Positions 1-13,253 are shown, numbered from the stretch's first letter. The stretch is DNA of 64,000 nt from Acanthosepion esculentum (GCA_964036315.1 OZ038479.1:63133804-63197803); one strand, 5' to 3'. Numbers and translations: made by a program. Notes: generated from the sequence alone by a model not told the origin.

Positions 1-924
1 AATATTGCATCTTTTGTTATTTTTCAATAAAAAAGTTACAATGCAAATAGGAATGCTGTATATTTTGTAATATTTTTCAATAGAAAAGTTAGAAAACTTA
101 TTGAAATATTGCATCTTTTGTTATTTTGCAATAAAAAAGTTAGAATGCAAATAGGAATGCTGCATATTTTGGTATTTTTACAATAGAAAAGTTAGAAAAC
201 ATATTGAAATATTGCATCTTTTGTTACTTTGCAATCAAAAAGTTAGAATGCAAATAGGAATACTGCATATTGTTATATTTTTCAATAGAAAAGTTAGAAA
301 ACATATTGAAATATTGCATCTTTTGTTATTTTGCAATAAAAAAGTTAGAATGCAAATAGGAATACTGCATATTGTTATATTTTTCAGTAGAAAAGTTAGA
401 AAACATATTGAAATATTGCATCTTTTGTTATTTTGCAATAACAAAGTTAGAATGCAAATAGGAATGCTGCATAATGTTATATTTTTCAATAGAAAAGTTA
501 GAAAACATATTGAAATATTGCATCTTTTGTTACTTTGCAATAAAAAAGTTAGAATGCAAATAGGAATGCTGCATATTTTGTTATATTTTTGAATAGAAAA
601 GTTAGAAAACATATTGAAATATTGCATCTTTTGTTATTTTGCAATAAAAAAGTTAGAATGCAAATAGGAATGCTGCATATTTTGGTATTATTCAATAGAA
701 ATTTAGAAAACATATTGAAATATTGCATCTTTTGTTATTTTGCAATAAAAAAGTTAGAATGCAAATAGGAATGCTTCATATTTTGTTATATTTTTCAATA
801 GAAAAGTTAGAAAACATATTGAAATATTGCATGTTTTGTTATTTTGCAATAAAAAGTTAGAATGCAAGTAGGAATGCTGCATATTTTGTTTTTTTTTCAA
901 TAGAAAAGTTAGAAAACATATTGA
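1..924 (+). repeat. HOR block, 924 bp (9 monomers)
   Basis: Shortest block of the first superblock. Monomer order: GTTACAATG opener, GGTATTTTTAC, TTACTTTGCAATC, CAGTAG, AATAACAAAG with GCATAATG, a 104-bp TTTTGTTATATTTTTG monomer, GGTATTATTC with GAAATTTAG, GCTTCATATTTTG, then GCATGTTTTG with CAAGTAGG and a nine-T tract. It is repeated at 3996-4919. Confidence 0.85.
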
Positions 925-2560
925 AATATTGCATCTTTTGTTATTTTTCAATAAAAAAGTTACAATGTAAATAGGAATGCTGTATATTTTGTTATATTTT
1001 TCAATAGAAATTTAGAAAACTTATTGAAATATTGCATCTTTTGTTATTTTGCAATAAAAAAGTTAGAATGCAAATAGGAATGCTGCATATTTTGGTATTT
1101 TTACAATAGAAAAGTTAGAAAACATATTGAAATATTGCATCTTTTGTTACTTTGCAATCAAAAAGTTAGAATGCAAATAGGAATACTGCATATTGTTATA
1201 TTTTTCAATAGAAAAGTTAGAAAACATATTGAAATATTGCATCTTTTGTTATTTTGCAATAAAAAAGTTAGAATGCAAATAGGAATGCTGCATATTGTTA
1301 TATTTTTCTGGAGAAAATTTAGAAAACATATTGAAATATTGCATCTTTTGTTATTTTGCAATAAAAAAGAATGCAAATAGGAATACTGTTTATTGTTATA
1401 TTTTTCAAAAGAAAATTTAGAAAACATATTGAAATATTGCATCTTTTGTTATTTTGCAATCAAATAGTTAGAATGCAAATAGGAATACTGCATATTGTTA
1501 TATTTTTCAGTAGAAAAGTTAGAAAACATATTGAAATATTGCATCTTTTGTTATTTTGCAATAACAAAGTTAGAATGCAAATAGGAATGCTGCATAATGT
1601 TATATTTTTCAATAGAAAAGTTAGAAAACATATTGAAATATTGCATCTTTTGTTATTTTGCAATAAAAAAGTTAGAATGCAAATAGGAATACTGCATATT
1701 GTTATATTTTTCAAAAGAAAAGTTAGAAAACATATTAAAATATTGCATCTTTTGTTATTTTGCAATAAAAAAGTTAGAATGCAAATAGGAATGCTGCATA
1801 CTGTTATATTTTTCAATAGAAAAGTTAGAAAACATAATGAAATATTGCATCTTTTGTTATTTTGCAATAAAAAAGTTAGAATGCAAATAGGAATGCTGCA
1901 TATTTTGTTATATTTTTGAATAGAAAATTTAGAAAACATATTGAAATATTGCATCTTTTGTTATTTTGCAATAACAAAGTTAGAATGTAAATAGGAATAC
2001 TGCATATTGTTATATTTTTTAGTAGAAAAGTTAGAAAACATATTGAAATATTGCATCTTTTGTTATTTTGCAATAAAAAAGTTAGAATGCAAATAGGAAT
2101 ACTGCATATTGTTATATTTTTCAGTAGAAAAGTTAGAAAACATATGGAAATATTGCATCTTTTGTTATTTTGCAATCAAAAAGTTAGAATGCAAATAGGA
2201 ATGCTGCATATTTTGTTATATTTTTGAATAGAAAAGTTAGAAAACATATTGAAATATTGCATCTTTTGTTATTTTGCAATAAAAAAGTTAGAATGCAAAT
2301 AGGAATGCTGCATATTTTGGTATTATTCAATAGAAATTTAGAAAACATATTGAAATATTGCATCTTTTGTTATTTTGCAATAAAAAAGTTAGAATGCAAA
2401 TAGGAATGCTTCATATTTTGTTATATTTTTCAATAGAAAAGTTAGAAAACATATTGAAATATTGCATGTTTTGTTATTTTGCAATAAAAAGTTAGAATGC
2501 AAGTAGGAATGCTGCATATTTTGTTTTTTTTTTCAATAGAAAAGTTAGAAAACATATTGA
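925..2560 (+). repeat. HOR block, 1,636 bp (16 monomers)
   Basis: Longest block of the first superblock. Besides the shared opener and closer it holds a TCTGGAGAAAATTTAG monomer (1309), a monomer with a 4-base deletion in AAAAAAGAATGC (1366) and a CAAAAGAAAATTTAG monomer. It is repeated at 6455-8089 with a few base substitutions. Confidence 0.85.
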
Positions 2561-3995
2561 AATATTGCATCTTTTGTTATTTTTCAATAAAAAAGTTACA
2601 ATGTAAATAGGAATGCTGTATATTTTGTTATATTTTTCAATAGAAATTTAGAAAACTTATTGAAATATTGCATCTTTTGTTATTTTGCAATAAAAAAGTT
2701 AGAATGCAAATAGGAATGCTGCATATTTTGGTATTTTTACAATAGAAAAGTTAGAAAACATATTGAAATATTGCATCTTTTGTTACTTTGCAATCAAAAA
2801 GTTAGAATGCAAATAGGAATACTGCATATTGTTATATTTTTCAATAGAAAAGTTAGAAAACATATTGAAATATTGCATCTTTTGTTATTTTGCAATCAAA
2901 AAGTTAGAATGCAAATAGGAATACTGCATATTGTTATATTTTTCAGTAGAAAAGTTAGAAAACATATTGAAATATTGCATCTTTTGTTATTTTGCAATAA
3001 CAAAGTTAGAATGCAAATAGGAATGCTGCATAATGTTATATTTTTCAATAGAAAAGTTAGAAAACATATTGAAATATTGCATCTTTTGTTATTTTGCAAT
3101 AAAAAAGTTAGAATGCAAATAGGAATACTGCATATTGTTATATTTTTCAAAAGAAAAGTTAGAAAACATATTAAAATATTGCATCTTTTGTTATTTTGCA
3201 ATAAAAAAGTTAGAATGCAAATAGGAATGCTGCATACTGTTATATTTTTCAATAGAAAAGTTAGAAAACATAATGAAATATTGCATCTTTTGTTATTTTG
3301 CAATAAAAAAGTTAGAATGCAAATAGGAATGCTGCATATTTTGTTATATTTTTGAATAGAAAAGTTAGAAAACATATTGAAATATTGCATCTTTTGTTAT
3401 TTTGCAATAACAAAGTTAGAATGCAAATAGGAATACTGCATATTGTTATATTTTTTAGTAGAAAAGTTAGAAAACATATTGAAATATTGCATCTTTTGTT
3501 ATTTTGCAATAAAAAAGTTAGAATGCAAATAGCAATACTGCATATTGTTATATTTTTCAGTAGAAAAGTTAGAAAACATATGGAAATATTGCATCTTTTG
3601 TTATTTTGCAATCAAAAAGTTAGAATGCAAATAGGAATGCTGCATATTTTGTTATATTTTTGAATAGAAAAGTTAGAAAACATATTGAAATATTGCATCT
3701 TTTGTTATTTTGCAATAAAAAAGTTAGAATGCAAATAGGAATGCTGCATATTTTGGTATTATTCAATAGAAATTTAGAAAACATATTGAAATATTGCATC
3801 TTTTGTTATTTTGCAATAAAAAAGTTAGAATGCAAATAGGAATGCTTCATATTTTGTTATATTTTTCAATAGAAAAGTTAGAAAACATATTGAAATATTG
3901 CATGTTTTGTTATTTTGCAATAAAAAGTTAGAATGCAAGTAGGAATGCTGCATATTTTGTTTTTTTTTCAATAGAAAAGTTAGAAAACATATTGA
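2561..3995 (+). repeat. HOR block, 1,435 bp (14 monomers)
   Basis: Same order as the 1,636-bp block at 925 but without the TCTGGAG monomer and the following CAAAAGAAAATTTAG monomer. This two-monomer loss is exactly what makes it about 200 bp shorter. A unique substitution, AATAGCAATAC, lies near 3530. Confidence 0.85.
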
Positions 3996-4919
3996 AATAT
4001 TGCATCTTTTGTTATTTTTCAATAAAAAAGTTACAATGCAAATAGGAATGCTGTATATTTTGTAATATTTTTCAATAGAAAAGTTAGAAAACTTATTGAA
4101 ATATTGCATCTTTTGTTATTTTGCAATAAAAAAGTTAGAATGCAAATAGGAATGCTGCATATTTTGGTATTTTTACAATAGAAAAGTTAGAAAACATATT
4201 GAAATATTGCATCTTTTGTTACTTTGCAATCAAAAAGTTAGAATGCAAATAGGAATACTGCATATTGTTATATTTTTCAATAGAAAAGTTAGAAAACATA
4301 TTGAAATATTGCATCTTTTGTTATTTTGCAATAAAAAAGTTAGAATGCAAATAGGAATACTGCATATTGTTATATTTTTCAGTAGAAAAGTTAGAAAACA
4401 TATTGAAATATTGCATCTTTTGTTATTTTGCAATAACAAAGTTAGAATGCAAATAGGAATGCTGCATAATGTTATATTTTTCAATAGAAAAGTTAGAAAA
4501 CATATTGAAATATTGCATCTTTTGTTACTTTGCAATAAAAAAGTTAGAATGCAAATAGGAATGCTGCATATTTTGTTATATTTTTGAATAGAAAAGTTAG
4601 AAAACATATTGAAATATTGCATCTTTTGTTATTTTGCAATAAAAAAGTTAGAATGCAAATAGGAATGCTGCATATTTTGGTATTATTCAATAGAAATTTA
4701 GAAAACATATTGAAATATTGCATCTTTTGTTATTTTGCAATAAAAAAGTTAGAATGCAAATAGGAATGCTTCATATTTTGTTATATTTTTCAATAGAAAA
4801 GTTAGAAAACATATTGAAATATTGCATGTTTTGTTATTTTGCAATAAAAAGTTAGAATGCAAGTAGGAATGCTGCATATTTTGTTTTTTTTTCAATAGAA
4901 AAGTTAGAAAACATATTGA
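3996..4919 (+). repeat. HOR block, 924 bp, second copy
   Basis: Copy of 1-924 at an offset of 3,995 bp, with the same monomer order and length. I saw no clear difference by eye, which points to recent duplication or efficient homogenisation. Confidence 0.85.
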
Positions 4920-6454
4920 AATATTGCATCTTTTGTTATTTTTCAATAAAAAAGTTACAATGTAAAGAGGAATGCTGTATATTTTGTTATATTTTTCAAT
5001 AGAAATTTAGAAAACTTATTGAAATATTGCATCTTTTGTTATTTTGCAATAAAAAAGTTAGAATGCAAAGAGGAATGCTGCATATTTTGGTATTTTTACA
5101 ATAGAAAAGTTAGAAAACATATTGAAATATTGCATCTTTTGTTACTTTGCAATCAAAAAGTTAGAATGCAAATAGGAATACTGCATATTGTTATATTTTT
5201 CAATAGAAAAGTTAGAAAACATATTGAAATATTGCATCTTTTGTTATTTTGCAATAAAAAAGTTAGAATGCAAATAGGAATGCTGCATATTGTTATATTT
5301 TTCTGGAGAAAATTTAGAAAACATATTGAAATATTGCATCTTTTGTTATTTTGCAATAAAAAAGAATGCAAATAGGAATACTGTTTATTGTTATATTTTT
5401 CAAAAGAAAATTTAGAAAACATATTGAAATATTGCATCTTTTGTTATTTTGCAATCAAATAGTTAGAATGCAAATAGGAATACTGCATATTGTTATATTT
5501 TTCAGTAGAAAAGTTAGAAAACATATTGAAATATTGCATCTTTTGTTATTTTGCAATAACAAAGTTAGAATGCAAATAGGAATGCTGCATAATGTTATAT
5601 TTTTCAATAGAAAAGTTAGAAAACATATTGAAATATTGCATCTTTTGTTATTTTGCAATAAAAAAGTTAGAATGCAAATAGGAATACTGCATATTGTTAT
5701 ATTTTTCAAAAGAAAAGTTAGAAAACATATTAAAATATTGCATCTTTTGTTATTTTGCAATAAAAAAGTTAGAATGCAAATAGGAATGCTGCATACTGTT
5801 ATATTTTTCAATAGAAAAGTTAGAAAACATAATGAAATATTGCATCTTTTGTTATTTTGCAATAAAAAAGTTAGAATGCAAATAGGAATGATGCATATTT
5901 TGTTATATTTTTGAATAGAAAAGTTAGAAAACATATTGAAATATTGCATCTTTTGTTATTTTGCAATAACAAAGTTAGAATGTAAATAGGAATACTGCAT
6001 ATTGTTATATTTTTTAGTAGAAAAGTTAGAAAACATATTGAAATATTGCATCTTTTGTTATTTTGCAATAAAAAAGTTAGAATGCAAATAGGAATACTGC
6101 ATATTGTTATATTTTTCAGTAGAAAAGTTAGAAAACATATGGAAATATTGCATCTTTTGTTATTTTGCAATCAAAAAGTTAGAATGCAAATAGGAATGCT
6201 GCATATTTTGTTATATTTTTGAATAGAAAAGTTAGAAAACATATTGAAATATTGCATCTTTTGTTATTTTGCAATAAAAAAGTTAGAATGCAAATAGGAA
6301 TGCTTCATATTTTGTTATATTTTTCAATAGAAAAGTTAGAAAACATATTGAAATATTGCATGTTTTGTTATTTTGCAATAAAAAGTTAGAATGCAAGTAG
6401 GAATGCTGCATATTTTGTTTTTTTTTTCAATAGAAAAGTTAGAAAACATATTGA
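4920..6454 (+). repeat. HOR block, 1,535 bp (15 monomers)
   Basis: Equivalent to the 1,636-bp block at 925 but missing one monomer, the GGTATTATTC/GAAATTTAG type. Near 6200-6310 the 104-bp TTTTGTTATATTTTTG monomer is followed directly by the GCTTCATATTTTG monomer. Two private substitutions change AAATAGG to AAGAGG, near 4967 and 5071. Confidence 0.85.
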
Positions 6455-8089
6455 AATATTGCATCTTTTGTTATTTTTCAATAAAAAAGTTACAATGTAA
6501 ATAGGAATGCTGTATATTTTGTTATATTTTTCAATAGAAATTTAGAAAACTTATTGAAATATTGCATCTTTTGTTATTTTGCAATAAAAAAGTTAGAATG
6601 CAAATAGGAATGCTGCATATTTTGGTATTTTTACAATAGAAAAGTTAGAAAACATATTGAAATATTGCATCTTTTGTTACTTTGCAATCAAAAAGTTAGA
6701 ATGCAAATAGGAATACTGCATATTGTTATATTTTTCAATAGAAAAGTTAGAAAACATATTGAAATATTGCATCTTTTGTTATTTTGCAATAAAAAAGTTA
6801 GAATGCAAATAGGAATGCTGCATATTGTTATATTTTTCTGGAGAAAATTTAGAAAACATATTGAAATATTGCATCTTTTGTTATTTTGCAATAAAAAAGA
6901 ATGCAAATAGGAATACTGTTTATTGTTATATTTTTCAAAAGAAAATTTAGAAAACATATTGAAATATTGCATCTTTTGTTATTTTGCAATCAAAAAGTTA
7001 GAATGCAAATAGGAATACTGCATATTGTTATATTTTTCAGTAGAAAAGTTAGAAAACATATTGAAATATTGCATCTTTTGTTATTTTGCAATAACAAAGT
7101 TAGAATGCAAATAGGAATGCTGCATAATGTTATATTTTTCAATAGAAAAGTTAGAAAACATATTGAAATATTGCATCTTTTGTTATTTTGCAATAAAAAA
7201 GTTAGAATGCAAATAGGAATACTGCATATTGTTATATTTTTCAAAAGAAAAGTTAGAAAACATATTAAAATATTGCATCTTTTGTTATTTTGCAATAAAA
7301 AAGTTAGAATGCAAATAGGAATGCTGCATACTGTTATATTTTTCAATAGAAAAGTTAGAAAACATAATGAAATATTGCATCTTTTGTTATTTTGCAATAA
7401 AAAAGTTAGAATGCAAATAGGAATGCTGCATATTTTGTTATATTTTTGAATAGAAAAGTTAGAAAACATATTGAAATATTGCATCTTTTGTTATTTTGCA
7501 ATAACAAAGTTAGAATGTAAATAGGAATACTGCATATTGTTATATTTTTTAGTAGAAAAGTTAGAAAACATATTGAAATATTGCATCTTTTGTTATTTTG
7601 CAATAAAAAAGTTAGAATGCAGATAGGAATAATGCATATTGTTATATTTTTCAGTAGAAAAGTTAGAAAACATATGGAAATATTGCATCTTTTGTTATTT
7701 TGCAATCAAAAAGTTAGAATGCAAATAGGAATGCTGCATATTTTGTTATATTTTTGAATAGAAAAGTTAGAAAACATATTGAAATATTGCATCTTTTGTT
7801 ATTTTGCAATAAAAAAGTTAGAATGCAAATAGGAATGCTGCATATTCTGGTATTATTCAATAGAAATTTAGAAAACATATTGAAATATTGCATCTTTTGT
7901 TATTTTGCAATAAAAAAGTTAGAATGCAAATAGGAATGCTTCATATTCTGTTATATTTTTCAATAGAAAAGTTAGAAAACATATTGAAATATTGCATGTT
8001 TTGTTATTTTGCAATAAAAAGTTAGAATGCAAGTAGGAATGCTGCATATTTTGTTTTTTTTTCAATAGAAAAGTTAGAAAACATATTGA
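6455..8089 (+). repeat. HOR block, 1,635 bp (16 monomers)
   Basis: Second full copy of the 16-monomer block at 925-2560, with the same order of variant monomers (TCTGGAG near 6839, the 4-base deletion near 6896). It differs by scattered substitutions, for example CAAAAAG for CAAATAG near 6990 and a restored GAAAAGTTAG near 7452. Confidence 0.85.
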
Positions 8090-8517
8090 AATATTGCATC
8101 TTTTGTTATTTTTCAATAAAAAAGTTACAATGCAAATAGGAATGCTGTATATTTTGTAATATTTTTCAATAGAAAAGTTAGAAAACTTATTGAAATATTG
8201 CATCTTTTGTTATTTTGCAATAAAAAAGTTAGAATGCAAATAGGAATGCTGCATATTTTGGTATTTTTACAATAGAAAAGTTAGAAAACATATTGAAATA
8301 TTGCATCTTTTGTTACTTTGCAATCAAAAAGTTAGAATGCAAATAGGAATACTGCATATTGTTATATTTTTCAATAGAAAAGTTAGAAAACATATTGAAA
8401 TATTGCATCTTTTGTTATTTTGCAATCAAAAAGTTAGAATGCAAATAGGAATACTGCATATTGTTATATTTTTCAGTAGAAAAGTTAGAAAACATATTGA
8501 AATATTGCATCTTTTGT
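8090..8517 (+). repeat. HOR superblock, partial third copy
   Basis: A third copy starts with the same opening monomer (GTTACAATG at 8124, CTGTATATTTTGTAATA) and follows the same monomer order, including CAATCAAAAAG as in the block at 2561. It departs at about 8518, where TTACTTTGCAATC replaces TTATTTTGCAATAAC. The periodic higher-order structure stops here. Confidence 0.8.
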
Positions 8518-8703
8518 TACTTTGCAATCAAAAAGTTAGAATGCAAATAGGAATGCTGCATATTTTGGTATTTTTACAATAGAAAAGTTAGAAAACATAT
8601 TGAAATATTGCATCTTTTGTTATTTTGCAATAAAAAAGTTAGAATGCAAATAGGAATACTGCATATTGTTATATTTTTCAGTAAAAAAGTTAGAAAACAT
8701 ATT

Positions 8704-9009
8704 GAAATATTGCATCTTTTGTTATTTTGCAATCAAAAAGTTAGAATGCAAATAGGAATACTGCATATTGTTATATTTTTCAGTAGAAAAGTTAGAAAAC
8801 ATATTGAAATATTGCATCTTTTGTTATTTTGCAATCAAAAAGTTAGAATGCAAATAGGAATACTGCATATTGTTATATTTTTCAGTAGAAAAGTTAGAAA
8901 ACATATTGAAATATTGCATCTTTTGTTATTTTGCAATCAAAAAGTTAGAATGCAAATAGGAATACTGCATATTGTTATATTTTTCAGTAGAAAAGTTAGA
9001 AAACATATT
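8704..9009 (+). repeat. Three identical CAGTAG-type monomers in a row
   Basis: Monomers 8704-8805, 8806-8907 and 8908-9009 all carry CAATCAAAAAG, GGAATACTGC and TTCAGTAG and look identical. Elsewhere this type occurs mixed with others, so this is a small local amplification of one variant monomer. Confidence 0.85.
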
Positions 9010-9549
9010 GAAATATTGCATCTTTTGTTACTTTGCAATCAAAAAGTTAGAATGCAAATAGGAATACTGCATATTGTTATATTTTTCAATAGAAAAGTTA
9101 GAAAACATATTGAAATATTGCATCTTTTGTTATTTTCCAATAAAAAAGTTAGAATGCAAATAGGAATGCTGCATATTTTGTTTTTTTTTCAATAGAAACT
9201 TTAGAAAACATATTGAAATATTGCATCTTTTGTTATTTTGCAATAACAAAGTTAGAATGCAAATAGGAATGCTGCATATTGTTATATTTTTCTGGAGAAA
9301 ATTTAGAAAACATATTGAAATATTGCATCTTTTGTTATTTTGCAATAAAAAAGTTAGAATGCAAATAGGAATACTGCTTATTGTTATATTTTTCAAAAGA
9401 AAATTTAGAAAACATATTGAAATATTGCATCTTTTGTTATTTTGCAATAAAAAAGTTAGAATGCAAATAGGAATACTGCATATTGTTATATTTTTCAGTA
9501 GAAAAGTTAGAAAACATATTGAAATATTGCATCTTTTGTTATTTTGCAA

Positions 9550-10044
9550 TCAAAAAGTTAGAATGCAAATAGGAATACTGCATATTGTTATATTTTTCAG
9601 TAGAAAAGTTAGAAAACATATTGAAATATTGCATCTTTTGTTATTTTGCAATATCAAAGTTAGAATGCAAATAGGAATGCTGCATAATGTTATATTTTTC
9701 AATAGAAAAGTTAGAAAACATATTGAAATATTGCATCTTTTGTTATTTTGCAATAAAAAAGTTAGAATGCAAATAGGAATACTGCATATGGTTATATTTT
9801 TCAAAAGAAAAGTTAGAAAACATATTGAAATATTGCATCTTTTGTTACTTTGTAATAAAAAAGTTAGAATGCAAATAGGAATGCTGCATACTGTTATATT
9901 TTTCAATAGAAAAGTTAGAAAACATAATGAAATATTGCATCTTTTGTTATTTTGCAATAAAAAAGTTAGAATGCAAATAGGAATGCTGCATATTTTGTTA
10001 TATTTTTGAATAGAAAAGTTAGAAAACATATTGAAATATTGCAT
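9550..10044 (+). repeat. Five-monomer cassette shared with first segment, copy at 9.5 kb
   Basis: This 495-bp stretch has the same monomer order as 1460-1954, 2896-3390, 5455-5949 and 6990-7484: CAGTAG, then GCATAATG, then a CAAAAGAAAAG monomer, then GCATACTG with AACATAATG, then TTTTGTTATATTTTTG. Private changes include CAATATCAAAG near 9650, CATATGG near 9786 and TTACTTTGTAAT near 9846. Confidence 0.85.
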
Positions 10045-11392
10045 CTTTTGTTATTTTGCAATAAAAAAGTTAGAATGCAAATAAAAATGCTGCATATTTT
10101 GTTTTTTTTTCAATAGAAAAGTTAGAAAACATATTGAAATATTGCATCTTTTGTTATTTTGCAATAAAAAAGTTAGAATGCAAATAGGAATACTGCATAT
10201 TGTTATATTTTTCAGTAGAAAAGTTAGAAAACATATTGAAATATTGCATCTTTTGTTATTTTGCAATCAAAAAGTTAGAATGCAAATAGGAATGCTGGAT
10301 ATTGTTATATTTTTCAATAGAAAAGTTAGAAAACATATTGAAATATTGCATCATTTGTTATTTTGCAATAAAAAAGTTAGAATGCAAATAGGAATGCTGC
10401 ATATTGTTATATTTTTCAATAGAAAATTTAGAAAACATATTGAAATATTGCATCTTTTGTTATTTTGCAATAAAAAAGTTAGAATGCAAATAGGAATGCT
10501 GCATATTTTGTTTTTTTTTCAATAGAAAAGTTAGAAAACATATTGAAATATTGCATCTTTTGTTATTTTGCAATAAAAAAGATAGAATGCAAATAGGAAT
10601 GCTGCATATTTTGGTATTATTCAATAGAAAAGTTAAAAAACATATTGAAATATTGCATATTTTGTTATTTTGCAATAAAAAAGTTAGAATGCAAATAGGA
10701 ATGCTGCATATTTTGTTTTTTTTTCAATAGAAAAGTTAGAAAACATATTGAAATATTGCATCTTTTGTTATTTTGCAATAAAAAAGTTAGAATGCAAATA
10801 GGAATGCTGCATATTTTGGTATTATTCAATAGAAAAGTTAGAAAACATATTGAAATATTGCATCTTTTGTTATTTTGCAATAAAAATTTAGAATGCAAAT
10901 AGGAATGCTTCATATTTTGTTATATTTTTCAATAGAAAAGTTAGAAAACATATTGAAATATTGCATCTTTTGTTATTTTGCAATAAAAAGTTAGAATGCA
11001 AGTAGGAATGCTGCATATTTTGTTTTTTTTTCAATAGAAAAGTTAGAAAACATATTGAAATATTGCATCTTTTGTTATTTTGCAATAACAAAGGTATAAT
11101 GCAAATAGGAATGCTGCATATTGTTATATTTATCAATAGAAAAGTTAGAAAACATATTGAAATATTGTATCTTTTGTTATTTTGCAATAACAAAGTTAGA
11201 ATGCAAATAGGAATGCTGCATATTGTTATATATTTCAATAGAAAAGTTAGAAAACATATTGAAATATTGCATCTTGTGATATTTTTCAATAAAAAAGTTA
11301 GAATGCAAATAGGAATGCTGCATATTTTGTTTTTTTTTCAATAGAAAAGTTAGAAAACATATTGAAATATTGCATCTTTTGTTATTTTGCAA

Positions 11393-11887
11393 TCAAAAAG
11401 TTAGAATGCAAATAGGAATACTGCATATTGTTATATTTTTCAGTAGAAAAGTTAGAAAACATATTGAAATATTGCATCTTTTGTTATTTTGCAATAACAA
11501 AGTTAGAATGCAAATAGGAATGCTGCATAATGTTATATTTTTCAATAGAAAAGTTAGAAAACATATTGAAATATTGCATCTTTTGTTATTTTGCAATAAA
11601 AAAGTTAGAATGCAAATAGGAATACTGCATATTGTTATATTTTTCAAAAGAAAAGTTAGAAAACATATTAAAATATTGCATCTTTTGTTATTTTGCAATA
11701 AAAAAGTTAGAATGCAAATAGGAATGCTGCATACTGTTATATTTTTCAATAGAAAAGTTAGAAAACATAATGAAATATTGCATCTTTTGTTATTTTGCAA
11801 TAAAAAAGTTAGAATGCAAATAGGAATGCTGCATATTTTGTTATATTTTTGAATAGAAAAGTTAGAAAACATATTGAAATATTGCAT
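11393..11887 (+). repeat. Five-monomer cassette shared with first segment, copy at 11.4 kb
   Basis: Same 495-bp cassette and order as the copy at 6990-7484, here 4.4 kb further on inside the mosaic segment. Flanking monomers on both sides are poly-T types, unlike the flanks in the first segment. The cassette therefore moved, or was left behind, as a unit. Confidence 0.85.
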
Positions 11888-12889
11888 CTTTTGTTATTTT
11901 GCAATAAAAAAGTTAGAATGCAAATAGGAATGCTGCATATTTTGTTTTTTTTTCAATAGAAAAGTTAGAAAACATATTGAAATATTGCATCTTTTGTTAT
12001 TTTGCAATAAAAAATTAGAATGCAAATAGGAATGCTGCATATTTTGGTATTATTCAATAGAAAAGTTAGAAAACTTATTGAAATATTGCATCTTTTGTTA
12101 TTTTGCAATAAAAAAGTTAGAATGCAAATAGGAATGCTGCATATTTTGGTATTTTTACAATAGAAAAGTTAGAAAACATATTGAAATATTGCATCTTTTG
12201 TTATTTTGCAATAAAAAAGTTAGAATGCAAATAGGAATGCTGCATATTGTTATATTTTTCTGGAGAAAATTTAGAAAACATATTGAAATATTGCATCTTT
12301 TGTTATTTTGCAATAAAAAAGTTAGAATGCAAATAGGAATACTGCCTATTGTTATATTTTTCAATAGAAAAGTTAGAAAACATATTGAAATATTGCATCT
12401 TTTGTTATTTTGCAATAAAAAAGTTAGAATGCAAATAGGAATGCTGCATATTGTTATATATTTCAATAGAAAAGTTAGAAAACATATTGAAATATTGCAT
12501 CATTTGTTATTTTGCAATAAAAAAGTTAGAATGCAAATAGGAATACTGCATATTGTTATATTTTTCAATAGAAAAGTTAGAAAACATATTGAAATATTGC
12601 ATCTTTTGTTATTTTGCAATCAAAAAGTTAGAATGCAAATAGGAATACTGCATATTGTTATATTTTTCAGTAGAAAAGTTAGAAAACATATTGAAATATT
12701 GCATCTTTTGTTACTTTGCAATCAAAAAGTTAGAATGCAAATAGGAATCCTGCATATTGTTATATTTTTCAATAGAAAAGTTAGAAAACATATTGAAATA
12801 TTGCATCTTTTGTTATTTTGCAATAAAAAAGTTAGAATGCAAATAAAAATGCTGCATATTTTGTTTTCTTTTTCAATAGAAAAGTTAGA

Positions 12890-13253
12890 AAACATATTGA
12901 AATATTGCATCTTTTATTATTTTGCAATAAAAAAGTTAGAATGCAAATAGGAATACTGCATATTTTGGTATTATTCAATAGAAAAGTTAGAAAACTTATT
13001 GAAATATTGCATCTTTTGTTATTTTGCAATAAAAAAGTTAGAATGCAAATAGGAATGCTGCATATTTTGTTTTTTTTCAATAGAAAAGTTAGAAAACATA
13101 TTGAAATATTGCATCTTTTGTTATTTTGCAATAAAAAATTAGAATGCAAATAGGAATGCTGCATATTTTGGTATTATTCAATAGAAAAGTTAGAAAACTT
13201 ATTGAAATATTGCATCTTTTGTTATTTTGCAATAAAAAAGTTAGAATGCAAAT
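12890..13253 (+). repeat. 715-bp-offset duplication, left copy
   Basis: Left copy of a stretch repeated at 13605-13968. Shared rare variants are CTTTTATTATTTTGC (12913 and 13628), an eight-T tract and AAAAAATTAGAATGC, each displaced by 715 bp (seven monomers). Colinearity is lost on both sides. Confidence 0.75.

Larger units (their letters stand above)
1..3995 (+). repeat. HOR superblock, copy 1 (3,995 bp, 39 monomers)
   Basis: The array from base 1 is repeated from base 3996 with an exact 3,995-bp offset over the first block. The superblock consists of three blocks of 924, 1,636 and 1,435 bp, each opened by a monomer with the variant GTTACAATG (at 35, 959 and 2595) and CTGTATATTTTG. Blocks differ from each other by loss or gain of whole monomers, not by ragged ends. 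Confidence 0.9.
3996..8089 (+). repeat. HOR superblock, copy 2 (4,094 bp, 40 monomers)
   Basis: This is the second copy of the superblock, made of blocks of 924, 1,535 and 1,635 bp opened by GTTACAATG at 4030, 4954 and 6489. Compared with copy 1, the middle block lacks one monomer while the last block has two more than its counterpart, giving 4,094 instead of 3,995 bp. Point differences are few, for example AGATAGGAATAATGC near 7620 and ATTCTGG near 7848. Confidence 0.9.
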
